Origin: Synechococcus sp. PROS-7-1
Lineage (GTDB): Bacteria > Cyanobacteriota > Cyanobacteriia > PCC-6307 > Cyanobiaceae
Length of the DNA stretch: 64,000 bases
NCBI RefSeq assembly: GCF_014279795.1
Contig: NZ_CP047945.1
Coordinates: forward strand, 2,252,572 to 2,316,571
Direction of reading: 5' to 3'
Shown: one piece after another, positions 45,706 to 54,010 of the stretch
How the letters are laid out: every line of letters begins with the position of its first letter
Numbering within the stretch: the stretch's first letter is position 1
The notes under the pieces: model-generated
What the model saw: the letters and a program-made list of their open reading frames with translations, nothing else
The model's database searches: none
Told to the model about the DNA's origin: nothing
Translations under genes and position numbers: made by a program

Positions 45706-47289
45706 ATGGCTCCCTCCAACACGCTCCAGATCTCCGTCAATGGAGACCTCTGGTGGGGTGGTTTCACAGCCGAAATCACCGTGCGCAATGCCTCGGACCA
45801 GCCACTGGACAGCTGGAGTACGAGTTTCATCAGTGCCCATGATCTAGACCCTGAGGCCTGGGGGGTGGAAATCAACCGAGAACTCCTGGGGGAAGGCCTC
45901 AGCCTCTACACACTCACAGGAACCTCATGGGGACAGAGCATTCCCGCAGGAGGGGAACTCCGCGTGGGATTCAATGGCAGTCAGAGCGTCGACCTCGGCA
46001 GGAATGGCGCCTTGACCGAAGCCATGCTGATGGCTGAGAGGTCCATGGGCGAATCGGTGATGGCCGACGGAGGCGCACACACGGCTGAACACACCGCTGA
46101 ACACCCTGCTGAACACGCCGCGATGTCCCATGGCCACAACACCATGACTGGTCCCTACACCGACATCACCACCTGGGGTAGCTTCCACGGCTCGAACCAC
46201 AACTCCGAGCACAACGAACTGGTGGGGGGCCGCACGGCGATCACCACCGAAGCGATGGAGGCCTACAACGGCTTACGCGCCTTTGCTGGCCTTGAGTCGG
46301 TTGCGCTGGAGGATGTTGGTGCCTGGGCTTATGCCCAGGGTTTGACCAACAACGCGCAGGCCTGGGGCGATGACACCAAAGGCGTGGGCCTCTGGTATGC
46401 GATGCAAGCAGCCAAGGTGGGGTGGATCTCGGATGAGACCTACAACCCCCAGATCCTGGCTGACATCCAACGCACCGCCCGCCAAGGCGAGACCGATGCG
46501 GTGATGGCGATGGTGGAGACCTTCGGCCATGAAGGCTTCGCCAGCTATCTGCGCAGCAATGCGCTGGTGGACACCTTCACCAACACCCTGAAGATGGAGC
46601 CCCACTACGGCGGCTGGATGCACGGCCGCACCCATGGATTCCTCAGCATCGAAGGCGTGGCCATCAACCACGACATCAACCACCTGACGGTGCTGGGCTG
46701 GGATCAGCAGCAGCCCTTCATGAATGACACCTTCGACTACCCGCAGTGGCCTGCGTTGGAGGTGAGTGATGACACAGTCATCAACTACTTTCAGTCGATC
46801 GTGACGCTGGGAGACCCGCTCAGCAGTCAGCTGGAGACCCTGGGAGCACCGAGTGGGATTGGGCCAAACGAGACGCCACCTCTTGCGAGCACTCCATCTC
46901 CCTCCCCTGAGACGGAGTCCACAAACAACGATCCAATCACTGGTGAATCGCTGGCTGTGGAGATCAGCGGAGATCTCTGGTGGGGTGGCCTGACGGCCTC
47001 ACTGGCGGTGACCAACACTGGCGACCAAAAAACAGACAACTGGGGGCTGAACTTCATCAGTGCCCATCAATTCACCGGAGACAGCTGGGGCACAACGATC
47101 GAAACCGAGACACTGGCCGATGGTCTGTACCGCTACCAGCTCACGGGTGCCGACTGGGGACAGTCCATCGATGCTGGAGAAACCATCCGTGTGGGGTTCA
47201 ATGCGCGATCGGCTGACAGCGGCGAGAGCGAGGGTGCACTGACCACTGAAATCCTGCTGGCACTCAACAGCGAGCTGGTGGTGGTCTGA
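45706..47289 (+). CDS. Modular protein: CBM2, His-rich linker, unknown domain, CBM2
   Basis: A 527-residue protein with two family-2 carbohydrate-binding-like modules at its ends (residues ~4-105 and ~415-525). Both share GDLWWGGxTA, WxxxFISAH, LTGxxWGQSI and RVGFN. CBM2 modules bind crystalline cellulose or chitin through surface Trp. After module 1 comes a linker with repeated TAEH/PAEH and SHGH histidines. The ~230-residue middle domain is one I do not recognise (TTEAMEAYNGLRAFAGLESV, GGWMHGRTHGFLSIEGVAINHDINH, VLGWDQQQPF). A Pro/Ser-rich linker leads to module 2. No signal peptide is seen from the ATG; export is inferred. Confidence 0.82.
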   Translation: MAPSNTLQISVNGDLWWGGFTAEITVRNASDQPLDSWSTSFISAHDLDPEAWGVEINRELLGEGLSLYTLTGTSWGQSIPAGGELRVGFNGSQSVDLGRNGALTEAMLMAERSMGESVMADGGAHTAEHTAEHPAEHAAMSHGHNTMTGPYTDITTWGSFHGSNHNSEHNELVGGRTAITTEAMEAYNGLRAFAGLESVALEDVGAWAYAQGLTNNAQAWGDDTKGVGLWYAMQAAKVGWISDETYNPQILADIQRTARQGETDAVMAMVETFGHEGFASYLRSNALVDTFTNTLKMEPHYGGWMHGRTHGFLSIEGVAINHDINHLTVLGWDQQQPFMNDTFDYPQWPALEVSDDTVINYFQSIVTLGDPLSSQLETLGAPSGIGPNETPPLASTPSPSPETESTNNDPITGESLAVEISGDLWWGGLTASLAVTNTGDQKTDNWGLNFISAHQFTGDSWGTTIETETLADGLYRYQLTGADWGQSIDAGETIRVGFNARSADSGESEGALTTEILLALNSELVVV

Positions 47290-47305
47290 GCCCAGGAGCG
47301 GACAT

Positions 47306-47338
47306 GGGGACACGGTTATGGACTTGACTGGTGTCCCC
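47306..47338. repeat. Inverted repeat GGGGACAC/GTGTCCCC between two accessory genes
   Basis: Perfect 8-base arms at 47306-47313 and 47331-47338 flank a 17-base centre. It sits 16 bases after the CBM2-protein stop and 15 before the next ATG. There is no T-run after it on either strand, so a simple terminator is unlikely. An operator or an mRNA hairpin covering the ribosome-binding site of the GluR0-like gene is possible. Confidence 0.45.
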
Positions 47339-47352
47339 TGTGCGAGAGCGTC

Positions 47353-48465
47353 ATGCATCCCATGCTCAGCCGGAGTGTCCGTCTGACGATTGGGGCACTT
47401 TGCAGCGTCCTGCTGACAGCTGAGTGCATCCAGATCAGTCAGGCCCAAGACCTCACTGTCGAGGACACCGATCCGGTGGATGTGATCTGGTTCCCGAACC
47501 CTCCCTACGCAATGAACGAGAAGGGGATCCCCGCAGGCTTTGAAATCGATCTGTGGCGGATGATTGCGGAAAGTCGGCAGATCCCCTACCGCATCCGCAA
47601 AGCCGACAGTTTTGAAGATCTCCTCGCCGCGATCAGCAGCAACCAGGCCGACTTGGCGATCTCAGGCGTGCTGATTAATGAAAACCGCAGCAAGGCCTTT
47701 CGGTTTTCCTTTCCCACGGCCAGCAGTGATTTAAAGATCTACACCGTCAACAGCGAGGAACCAACAGCCGTCAAATTACTTCGGGTTTTGTTTTCCAGGG
47801 AAGTGCTGCTGATTTTCCTGGGATTGATTCTGATTGCCTGCATCTTTGCTCTGCCCGTTTGGATGATGGAGCGTCACCGACCAGACCTGGCCGACAAGCA
47901 GAAGCGCCATCAATTGGTGCTCATTCTTCAGAAAACTTTGCTGCTCTCCACAGACCATACAAAACGCACGAAAACTCGCTTGATTTCAATCGGCTCACTG
48001 TTTGCCAGGGTTTTATTAACAGCCTATTTTGCTTCTTACATCCTTAAAGTGGCCAGCAGCGAACAACTCTCTAAAAAACAAAATATGATCGAGGAGATTA
48101 ACTTTGAAACCCTCAAAGACACAACATTTGCTGCGATTCCAGGCTATATCCAGACATCCATCTTGAAAAGCAACGGCGCCAAAACCATTGCATGCGATGT
48201 TGCAGAAACATGCATTCAACTGCTCAAAACAGGGCAAGCCGATGCCATCCTCGACGACATGCTGACCATGCAAACAACCTTGCCCTTGATGCAGGGAGCG
48301 AAAGTATCCGCTGCTTCAGAGAAACTCATGACCCTGTTCATGGCCTTTGCAATCTCCAAAGACTTCAGCAAAGATCAACGCTCACTCGCCATCAACGATG
48401 CAATCGCCAGGAGCTATTACGACGGCTCTCACGCCAAGCTGAGCAGGATTTGGCTGCGGCCATGA
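47353..48465 (+). CDS. GluR0-like periplasmic-binding membrane protein without K+ filter
   Basis: A 370-residue protein with the layout of bacterial ionotropic-glutamate-receptor-like channels. It has a signal helix (LTIGALCSVLLTAECI), then ligand lobe S1 (VIWFPNPPYAMNEKGIPAGFEIDLWRMIA, DLAISGVLINENRSKAFRFSFP). Helix M1 (VLLIFLGLILIACIFALPVWMME) is followed by a short loop, helix M2 (SLFARVLLTAYFASYILKVAS) and lobe S2 (FAAIPGYIQTS, GQADAILDDMLTM). Where GluR0 channels have a P-loop with TVGYGD, this protein has LILQKTLLLSTDHTK. It may be a receptor or sensor rather than a channel, or carry an altered pore. Confidence 0.8.
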   Translation: MHPMLSRSVRLTIGALCSVLLTAECIQISQAQDLTVEDTDPVDVIWFPNPPYAMNEKGIPAGFEIDLWRMIAESRQIPYRIRKADSFEDLLAAISSNQADLAISGVLINENRSKAFRFSFPTASSDLKIYTVNSEEPTAVKLLRVLFSREVLLIFLGLILIACIFALPVWMMERHRPDLADKQKRHQLVLILQKTLLLSTDHTKRTKTRLISIGSLFARVLLTAYFASYILKVASSEQLSKKQNMIEEINFETLKDTTFAAIPGYIQTSILKSNGAKTIACDVAETCIQLLKTGQADAILDDMLTMQTTLPLMQGAKVSAASEKLMTLFMAFAISKDFSKDQRSLAINDAIARSYYDGSHAKLSRIWLRP

Positions 48466-48503
48466 GCATTAGCCACTCTTGGTCAAAATTTGACCTTGCC
48501 GCT

Positions 48504-49496
48504 TTACGTAATCGAGGAACGCCGCCTCAGCACCGCCAGCAGTTTGTCCATCACTGGTGGCAGCGGCGCTTCAAACAGCATCCGTTCCCTTGTGATCGGG
48601 TGATCCAGCCCCAGCTGAAACGCATGTAGAGCCTGTCCAGGCAGCTCGATGGGCAATTTGCGGCAACGGCTGTAGGTGGGGTCCCCCACCACCGGATGGT
48701 TCATATGCGCGCAATGCACGCGGATCTGATGGGTGCGGCCCGTATCGAGCTTGAAGCGCAGCAACGAGTAATCACCGAGTCGCTCCTGCAAGCTCCAGTG
48801 GGTGCAAGCAAAACGACCGCTCTCGCTGCTCACCACCGCATATTTCTTGCGATCCACCGGGTGGCGGCCGATGGCCCCCACGATCGTGCCGCTGTCTCCT
48901 GACGGCACCCCATGCACCACCGCGAGGTACTCCCGTGAGGCAATGCGCTTTTGGATCTGCAGCTGCAGCTTCACCAGTGCCTCCTGGGATTTGGCGATCA
49001 CGATGCAGCCGGTGGTGTCTTTGTCCAGACGGTGCACGATTCCCGGCCTGAGCTTGCCACTGATCCCCGGTAGATCCGGGCAGTGATGCAACAGACCGTT
49101 CACCAGGGTTCCATCCTTGTTACCAGGGGCTGGGTGCACGGTGAGGCCAGCGGGCTTGTTGATCACAATCAAGTGCTCATCTTCGAAAAGCACATCCAGA
49201 TCCATGGCCTCAGGCTTCAGGTAGGGCAGCGGCTCAGGTGGGGGCATCCAGAGCTGCACCTCATCGCCCTGACGCAGGGGGGTCTTCGCTTTACCCGTTC
49301 GACCATTCACACGCACCAAACCCGCATCAATGAATTTCTGAATTCGGGCGCGACTCTGTTCGCGACGCTGGCTCACAAGCCAGCGGTCAAGCCGCATGGG
49401 CAAAGGCTTGGGGTAAGTCAGGCTGAGCAACTCTCCCTGGCCTTCACCAAAAGCCTTGTCAAACGAGAGTTCAGGAAGAGGGGGATGGTCTGGCAA
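48504..49496 (-). CDS. rluD: 23S rRNA pseudouridine synthase, RluD type
   Basis: A 330-residue RluA-family enzyme with an N-terminal S4 domain (MRLDRWLVSQRREQSRARIQKFIDAGLVRVNG), DEHLIVINKPAGLTVHPAPG, the catalytic HRLDKDTTGCIVIAKS with the Asp present, REYLAVVHG, RFKLDTGRTHQIRVHCAHMNHPVVGDPTY and a C-terminal strand. RluD modifies helix 69 of 23S rRNA. Its 5' end overlaps the 3' end of the MFS gene by 26 bases, on the same strand. It is a useful contrast to the HRLG variant at 6966-7910. Confidence 0.92.
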   Translation of the reverse strand: MPDHPPLPELSFDKAFGEGQGELLSLTYPKPLPMRLDRWLVSQRREQSRARIQKFIDAGLVRVNGRTGKAKTPLRQGDEVQLWMPPPEPLPYLKPEAMDLDVLFEDEHLIVINKPAGLTVHPAPGNKDGTLVNGLLHHCPDLPGISGKLRPGIVHRLDKDTTGCIVIAKSQEALVKLQLQIQKRIASREYLAVVHGVPSGDSGTIVGAIGRHPVDRKKYAVVSSESGRFACTHWSLQERLGDYSLLRFKLDTGRTHQIRVHCAHMNHPVVGDPTYSRCRKLPIELPGQALHAFQLGLDHPITRERMLFEAPLPPVMDKLLAVLRRRSSIT

Positions 49497-50649
49497 TGGT
49501 CAGCCCAGAACACTGGGAAAGCATGGCCAGCAGAACCAGCCCTAAAGCCAGGTATAAAACACCGTGCCATCCCCAGATGGGCCAAAGTCTCACCAAAAGA
49601 AGACCGCTGAGAGCCGCAGCCCCGAACGCAGAGATGAAGAGCAAGGCACCGAGCCTTGATCGTGCTGCCAGATCAAGCGACAACACCCGCGACTGATTCG
49701 CGACGTAACTTCCCTGCACTCCAAAGTCGATACAACACATTGAGACAAGAATCGCCACAACGGATGTATCCCAAACAATCAGACCGATCACACCCAGCAA
49801 GGTCATCCCACTACACCCTGTGATCACCTGACGGGCGCCGAATCGATCCACCATGCGACCAACCCAGGCTGCGGATGTGATGCTGGCCAGGCCAACAAGA
49901 CCGAAAGCACCAATCTGGGCTGGGCCGAACGACCAGGGGGGATTCGCCAAACGCAATGAAAGCCCTGTCCAGACAACAATAAAAGCAGCGAATTGAAAGC
50001 CTTGGCTGGCACAGGCTTGCCTGAGAACATCAAAACGCCGAAACAATGAGAACTGACGACTGATCACGAGTCCATAGGGCTTGTTCACACTCTCGGTGTC
50101 AGGCGGAATCAAACGAGGCCACAAGAGAGCGACTCCACCCATCAGAACTGCAGACACCAAATAAATGCTCCGCCAGCCAAACCAATGCGCCATCAGTCCA
50201 CTAAAGAAACGGGACAAGAGGATGCCTGCAAACTGACCACTGAGCAATCTGCCGATCACAAACCCTCGCTCATGAGGGCCAACCAGACCGGAAACAAAAG
50301 CGGGGAGAATATACGAGCTTAACGAACAAAAACCCAAACTATAAAAAGCAACAAGAAGTAGCGAGAAGTCTCCTGACAAGACAATTGAAAAGGCCGACAG
50401 CGATGCCCCACAAGCAATCAAGCGAAGCATTTTACGGCGATCAAGAAGATCCCCAGCCGGCAACAGGAACACAAGAGAGGTCAACAACCCCGCCTGCAGC
50501 ATCACCGGCACGACCCCAACACGACCAGACGGCAAGTCAAATGCTGAAGAAATGACAGGTAACAGGGACTGGGAATAGAACATGTTGCCGATGCTCACTC
50601 CCATCACCGCCCCTAGAATCGTCAAGGGAAATTTCTGGCTCGCACGCAT
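49471..50649 (-). CDS. MFS transporter, drug/metabolite efflux type
   Basis: A 392-residue major facilitator with about twelve hydrophobic segments (FPLTILGAVMGVSIGNMFYSQ, LLLVAFYSLGFCSLSSYILPA, WRSIYLVSAVLMGGVALLW, RLGALLFISAFGAAALSGLLL, VLYLALGLVLLAMLSQ). It has the motif-A-type PAGDLLDRRKMLRLIACG between helices 2 and 3. The pattern is that of small 12-TM efflux permeases (AraJ-like). It is the left border of the accessory cluster and starts head-to-head with the MmgE/PrpD gene; the ATGs overlap by two bases. Export of the cluster product is inferred. Confidence 0.85.
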   Translation of the reverse strand: MRASQKFPLTILGAVMGVSIGNMFYSQSLLPVISSAFDLPSGRVGVVPVMLQAGLLTSLVFLLPAGDLLDRRKMLRLIACGASLSAFSIVLSGDFSLLLVAFYSLGFCSLSSYILPAFVSGLVGPHERGFVIGRLLSGQFAGILLSRFFSGLMAHWFGWRSIYLVSAVLMGGVALLWPRLIPPDTESVNKPYGLVISRQFSLFRRFDVLRQACASQGFQFAAFIVVWTGLSLRLANPPWSFGPAQIGAFGLVGLASITSAAWVGRMVDRFGARQVITGCSGMTLLGVIGLIVWDTSVVAILVSMCCIDFGVQGSYVANQSRVLSLDLAARSRLGALLFISAFGAAALSGLLLVRLWPIWGWHGVLYLALGLVLLAMLSQCSGLTIARPSPSS

Positions 50650-52045
50650 GTCTACAGTCCCCAGTTCACAGCCTGGTCATAGCACGAATAAAAGCAATGA
50701 CTGGCGTGAATGGGGAACAGAAGCGACCTCACTAAGCCAGGCAATCAATACACAGTGGAAGCACGATCAAACACCTGAGAAGCAATCAATCATTCAAGCA
50801 ACACGCCTCGTGTTACTCGACACATGTGCGGTCATCATCAATGGATTGTCCAGCGATCTCATTCAGGCGTACAGCGAGAACAATGCCAATCTCGAGCCAG
50901 GTCATCTGCACTTTCCTGGGATCCGACAAACACTGAGTATCCACGGCCTGATCAGCGTGCTGTCAGCAGCAGCTCCATGGAATGAATTGGTTGAAGGCAA
51001 TGCCAAGGCCCATGGCCGCCCCGCACTTCACGTGGTTCCAATCAGTATCGGGCTGGGCCTGAGTCTGAATTGCACGCTCGATGAGATCTTGCGGGCCATT
51101 CTTCAGGGCTATGAAATCGGCACCCGATTCGGTGAAGCGTATTCCGTACCCCCCGGGGAACACGTGGACGGCACATGGGGAACCATCGCAGCGACCGTGG
51201 CCGCATGCACACTTCTGAAGACAACACCGGAGCAAACCAGAGGCGCGATCAATGGCGCGCTCTGTCAGATGAGTCGAAGCCTGTTTGCACCTGTGGAGGC
51301 GGGAAGCGGTTCACGCTTGCTCTACTCCGGCTTGTCTGCCCTAACAGGGCTCCAGCTGGCCTTAGCCTCCAGGGCCGGATTGCACGGACCAGCCCGACCA
51401 GGGCGAACGTCAAGCGACCATCAACAACGCTGGCCATCGGCACCAGACCTCACGATCAGAGCGGAATTCGCGATTGAAGACAGCTATGTAAAGCTCTATC
51501 CAGGGGCACGCCACCTGCACTACGGCATGGAAGCTGCTCTGAATTGGCGCCTAAGCCACGGATATCACTCAGAACAGACCCTGAGACAACAAGACATCCC
51601 CAGCACAATCACAATTGAAACTTACCCTGAAGCAATCAACTATTGCGACCAAAGCGAACCGAGCAATCGCATACAGGCTCAGTTCAGCCTGCAATACGCA
51701 ACCTGCATTTGCCTACTGACAGGTGATACGAGTACAAACATCTTTAATCAGAGCTGGCTGCATCATCCAGTCGTGGCCATCCTCATGAGTCGAACCAAAC
51801 TCCTGGCCAACGATCATCAATCAGGACGCTGGGCTGTGCTGAATCTGACTGACCAACAAGGGAGGAGAAGTCGCGCCGAATGCAAATATCTGAAAGGGGA
51901 CCCAGGCTATCCTCTCAGCATCGATGACCGGATCACGAAAGCCAAACGCCTACTGGAAGATCATCTTGAAACACGATGTGCCGAACGATTAGTCAACCAT
52001 TGGCTTGAGGGAGACCTCAGCAATGGCCTACTACCCGAAGCATAA
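50648..52045 (+). CDS. MmgE/PrpD-family protein
   Basis: A 465-residue member of the MmgE/PrpD fold (2-methylcitrate dehydratase, cis-aconitate decarboxylase, iminodisuccinate epimerase). Typical features are RLVLLDTCAVIINGLSS near the N-terminus, NELVEGNAKAHGRPALHVVPISIGLGLSL (where family enzymes have N-x-x-H/D and H-P-S), ILQGYEIGTRFGEAY, HVDGTWGTIAATVAACTLLKTT and VKLYPGARHLHYGMEAALNW (usually K-x-Y-P-x-C-x-x-x-H). An N-terminal tail of about 35 polar residues is unusual. It is the only plus-strand gene in the cluster. Confidence 0.85.
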   Translation: MSTVPSSQPGHSTNKSNDWREWGTEATSLSQAINTQWKHDQTPEKQSIIQATRLVLLDTCAVIINGLSSDLIQAYSENNANLEPGHLHFPGIRQTLSIHGLISVLSAAAPWNELVEGNAKAHGRPALHVVPISIGLGLSLNCTLDEILRAILQGYEIGTRFGEAYSVPPGEHVDGTWGTIAATVAACTLLKTTPEQTRGAINGALCQMSRSLFAPVEAGSGSRLLYSGLSALTGLQLALASRAGLHGPARPGRTSSDHQQRWPSAPDLTIRAEFAIEDSYVKLYPGARHLHYGMEAALNWRLSHGYHSEQTLRQQDIPSTITIETYPEAINYCDQSEPSNRIQAQFSLQYATCICLLTGDTSTNIFNQSWLHHPVVAILMSRTKLLANDHQSGRWAVLNLTDQQGRRSRAECKYLKGDPGYPLSIDDRITKAKRLLEDHLETRCAERLVNHWLEGDLSNGLLPEA

Positions 52046-52058
52046 ATACAGAAAAAAG

Positions 52059-52847
52059 TTAGAAGGGATTGAACAGTGAATCAACTTCAGACCAGTCACT
52101 CATAGATGCAAAACGCTCGAGTTTCTCGTATAGCTTGCAAAACAAGACCGAACCACGAAGTCCACGATCACCACAATGAGATAGAAGCCAGCGAGCCGCT
52201 GCCAGATTGGAAGACAGCAACGGAGCAGGATAACGATCAATCAAGTCCTCGATCACCCCAACCGTACGCATCCCTGTTCCTGAAAGAAGAACAGGAGCGC
52301 CATCATGGAAGGTCAAAGATTGAAGATAATCCTCCAAAGCCTCAGAGTCAATCGCGTAAGCATCTTGTACCTGGAGTGCATCGAGAATCGAATTGGCAGC
52401 AACAACTTCAATGCCAGCTTGCTCCCAATAGCACTTCGCCTCATTGATGAGCCATTGCGGATAAGGAAGTTCAAGGTGAAGACGCTTGAATTGCAAATGA
52501 TGGAGTAATTCAAGGATGGCCAGACTGGTGGTCACAAATGGAACGTTCAGCCTCGCCGAGAGTTCGTCACAAAAACGCCTATCTTCTCCCGGTCCTGAAG
52601 CATAATTTGAACCGGTAAGACCAACAAGAATGGCAGACAGCGGTAGCTTGCCAAAGCGAAGCGAAGTATCCAGATACTCCTGAAGATAACGCCTGTTGCG
52701 TTCCGCTAGGTCACAATCAGGGAAGACAGGAAGCCTGGACACATAAAGATAAGGCTGATCATCCAAGAGCTGTTTGAGCTCGATTTCCAGCGTTGGATTG
52801 GAAGGAGGCACCAAAAGCCCAACAGAGTGCATTGATTCAAGAGTCAT
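52059..52847 (-). CDS. Asp/Glu racemase superfamily protein (maleate isomerase/arylmalonate decarboxylase-like) lacking both cysteines
   Basis: A 262-residue protein starting HSVGLLVPPSNPTLEIELKQLL, like the PSSNTTVE-type opening of maleate isomerases. The two motifs that normally hold the catalytic cysteines read ILVGLTGSNYASG and VLLSGTGMRTVGVIEDL. In family enzymes (CTSGS and SCxxLRTLDVI forms) Cys is expected, here Leu and Gly. The fold seems intact, so it may use another mechanism or bind without catalysis. Its ATG overlaps the FAD-monooxygenase stop (ATGA); it is last in the four-gene operon. Confidence 0.8.
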   Translation of the reverse strand: MTLESMHSVGLLVPPSNPTLEIELKQLLDDQPYLYVSRLPVFPDCDLAERNRRYLQEYLDTSLRFGKLPLSAILVGLTGSNYASGPGEDRRFCDELSARLNVPFVTTSLAILELLHHLQFKRLHLELPYPQWLINEAKCYWEQAGIEVVAANSILDALQVQDAYAIDSEALEDYLQSLTFHDGAPVLLSGTGMRTVGVIEDLIDRYPAPLLSSNLAAARWLLSHCGDRGLRGSVLFCKLYEKLERFASMSDWSEVDSLFNPF

Positions 52848-54010
52848 CGGCGCAAAGACTTTGAATACGAAAGTAGGTCAAGAAGTGAAGCACGCATCAG
52901 CGCCCCAAACGACTCACTAGAAGGCCTCAGGAAACGAGGGGTCCGTCCCGCCAGCAACTGCTGGGTGCGCGCCATCAAGGCATCTTGCGTCAAACGCGAC
53001 CAGGTCAGATTCCAATGCTGCAATGCTTGCCAATCAGGATGGTTCAAAAAACAGGATGCCAATGCATAGGCTTCCATTAATCCGAAATTCATATTCAAAC
53101 CTCCTCGGGTGTTGGTGACATGGGCCACATCACCCAAGAGAAACACCCTTTGAACTTGTCGGGTTTTCACACAACGCTGCGCAACGCGATAGGAGTCACG
53201 CATGGCCGGAATCGATTCCCACCACTGAGCCGGCACGCAATCCCTGAAGACACCGGCCAAACGTTGCCGTGCCCATGCAGTACCCGCTAGTGCCTGCCGC
53301 AGTTCAGATAAGCGAGGCCGCAGTACAAAACGCCAACCGTCGGTCATCTTGAGGCAGCTCACCGAACCACCTTCTGATTGGACATAAGACACCCCAGCCA
53401 ATTGCCCCTGCAGAGAGTCAGGAATCATTGGCACGGAAAGACGCACAACTGGGGTTGGCAAGTCATACCCCTCAAAACGAAGACCCAGCTGATCACGCAA
53501 CACACTGCGCGCTCCATCACAGAGAATCAGATAATCCCCTTGAAATGTCTGGCTCAAGCCACTTGATCCAAAGCGATTGACCCGTACAGACACGCCTTTG
53601 TTGCAACGATCAAACTGCAAGGCGACAGCATCTGCCTTGTCCACCAGACAACAACACCTGGAAGCTTGGAGTTCGGCGATCAACTCCGCGCGCAATGCAG
53701 CCTGATGTAAATGCAATCGGTAAGGGAATTGGGTCTGAGCCGAGAGCGCGTCATAGCTTGATCGTTGTTGAGTCGATCGTTCGAGATTCCAAGACATGAC
53801 GTCTGAGACAACCTCTCCCTGGGCCAAAAGCTCAGGCCAACAGGCAAATTCAGACAAGAGCTCAAGGGTGGCTGGCTGAAGCGTTGAGGCTCTCGAAAAT
53901 GTCTGATTGAAATCATGACGCTCAATCAAGACACACTCGTGCCCCTCCCGAGAGAGCTTGGCGCAGAACATAAGCCCAACCGGACCAGAGCCAACCACCA
54001 GGATTCGCAT
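52844..54010 (-). CDS. FAD-dependent aromatic-ring-type monooxygenase
   Basis: A 388-residue class A flavoprotein hydroxylase. It has the FAD-binding ILVVGSGPVGLMFCAKLSREGHECVLIERH at the N-terminus, an RASTLQPATLELL segment, the DG motif YLILCDGARSVLRDQLGL and the GD motif VFLLGDVAHVTNTRGGLNMNFGLMEAYALASC. The short C-terminus fits single-component PHBH/UbiH-type enzymes that hydroxylate activated rings. The ATG at 54010 overlaps the HemB-like stop (TGATG); a TTG at 54013 is one codon longer. A pyrrole or aromatic substrate is inference from context. Confidence 0.88.
   Translation of the reverse strand: MRILVVGSGPVGLMFCAKLSREGHECVLIERHDFNQTFSRASTLQPATLELLSEFACWPELLAQGEVVSDVMSWNLERSTQQRSSYDALSAQTQFPYRLHLHQAALRAELIAELQASRCCCLVDKADAVALQFDRCNKGVSVRVNRFGSSGLSQTFQGDYLILCDGARSVLRDQLGLRFEGYDLPTPVVRLSVPMIPDSLQGQLAGVSYVQSEGGSVSCLKMTDGWRFVLRPRLSELRQALAGTAWARQRLAGVFRDCVPAQWWESIPAMRDSYRVAQRCVKTRQVQRVFLLGDVAHVTNTRGGLNMNFGLMEAYALASCFLNHPDWQALQHWNLTWSRLTQDALMARTQQLLAGRTPRFLRPSSESFGALMRASLLDLLSYSKSLRR

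Noticed and set aside
46070-46140. Repeated GAACAC units in the CBM2 gene considered as a DNA repeat or CRISPR-like array
   Set aside because: Only three or four short in-frame units (AEH codons); they encode the His-rich linker and have no spacer structure.
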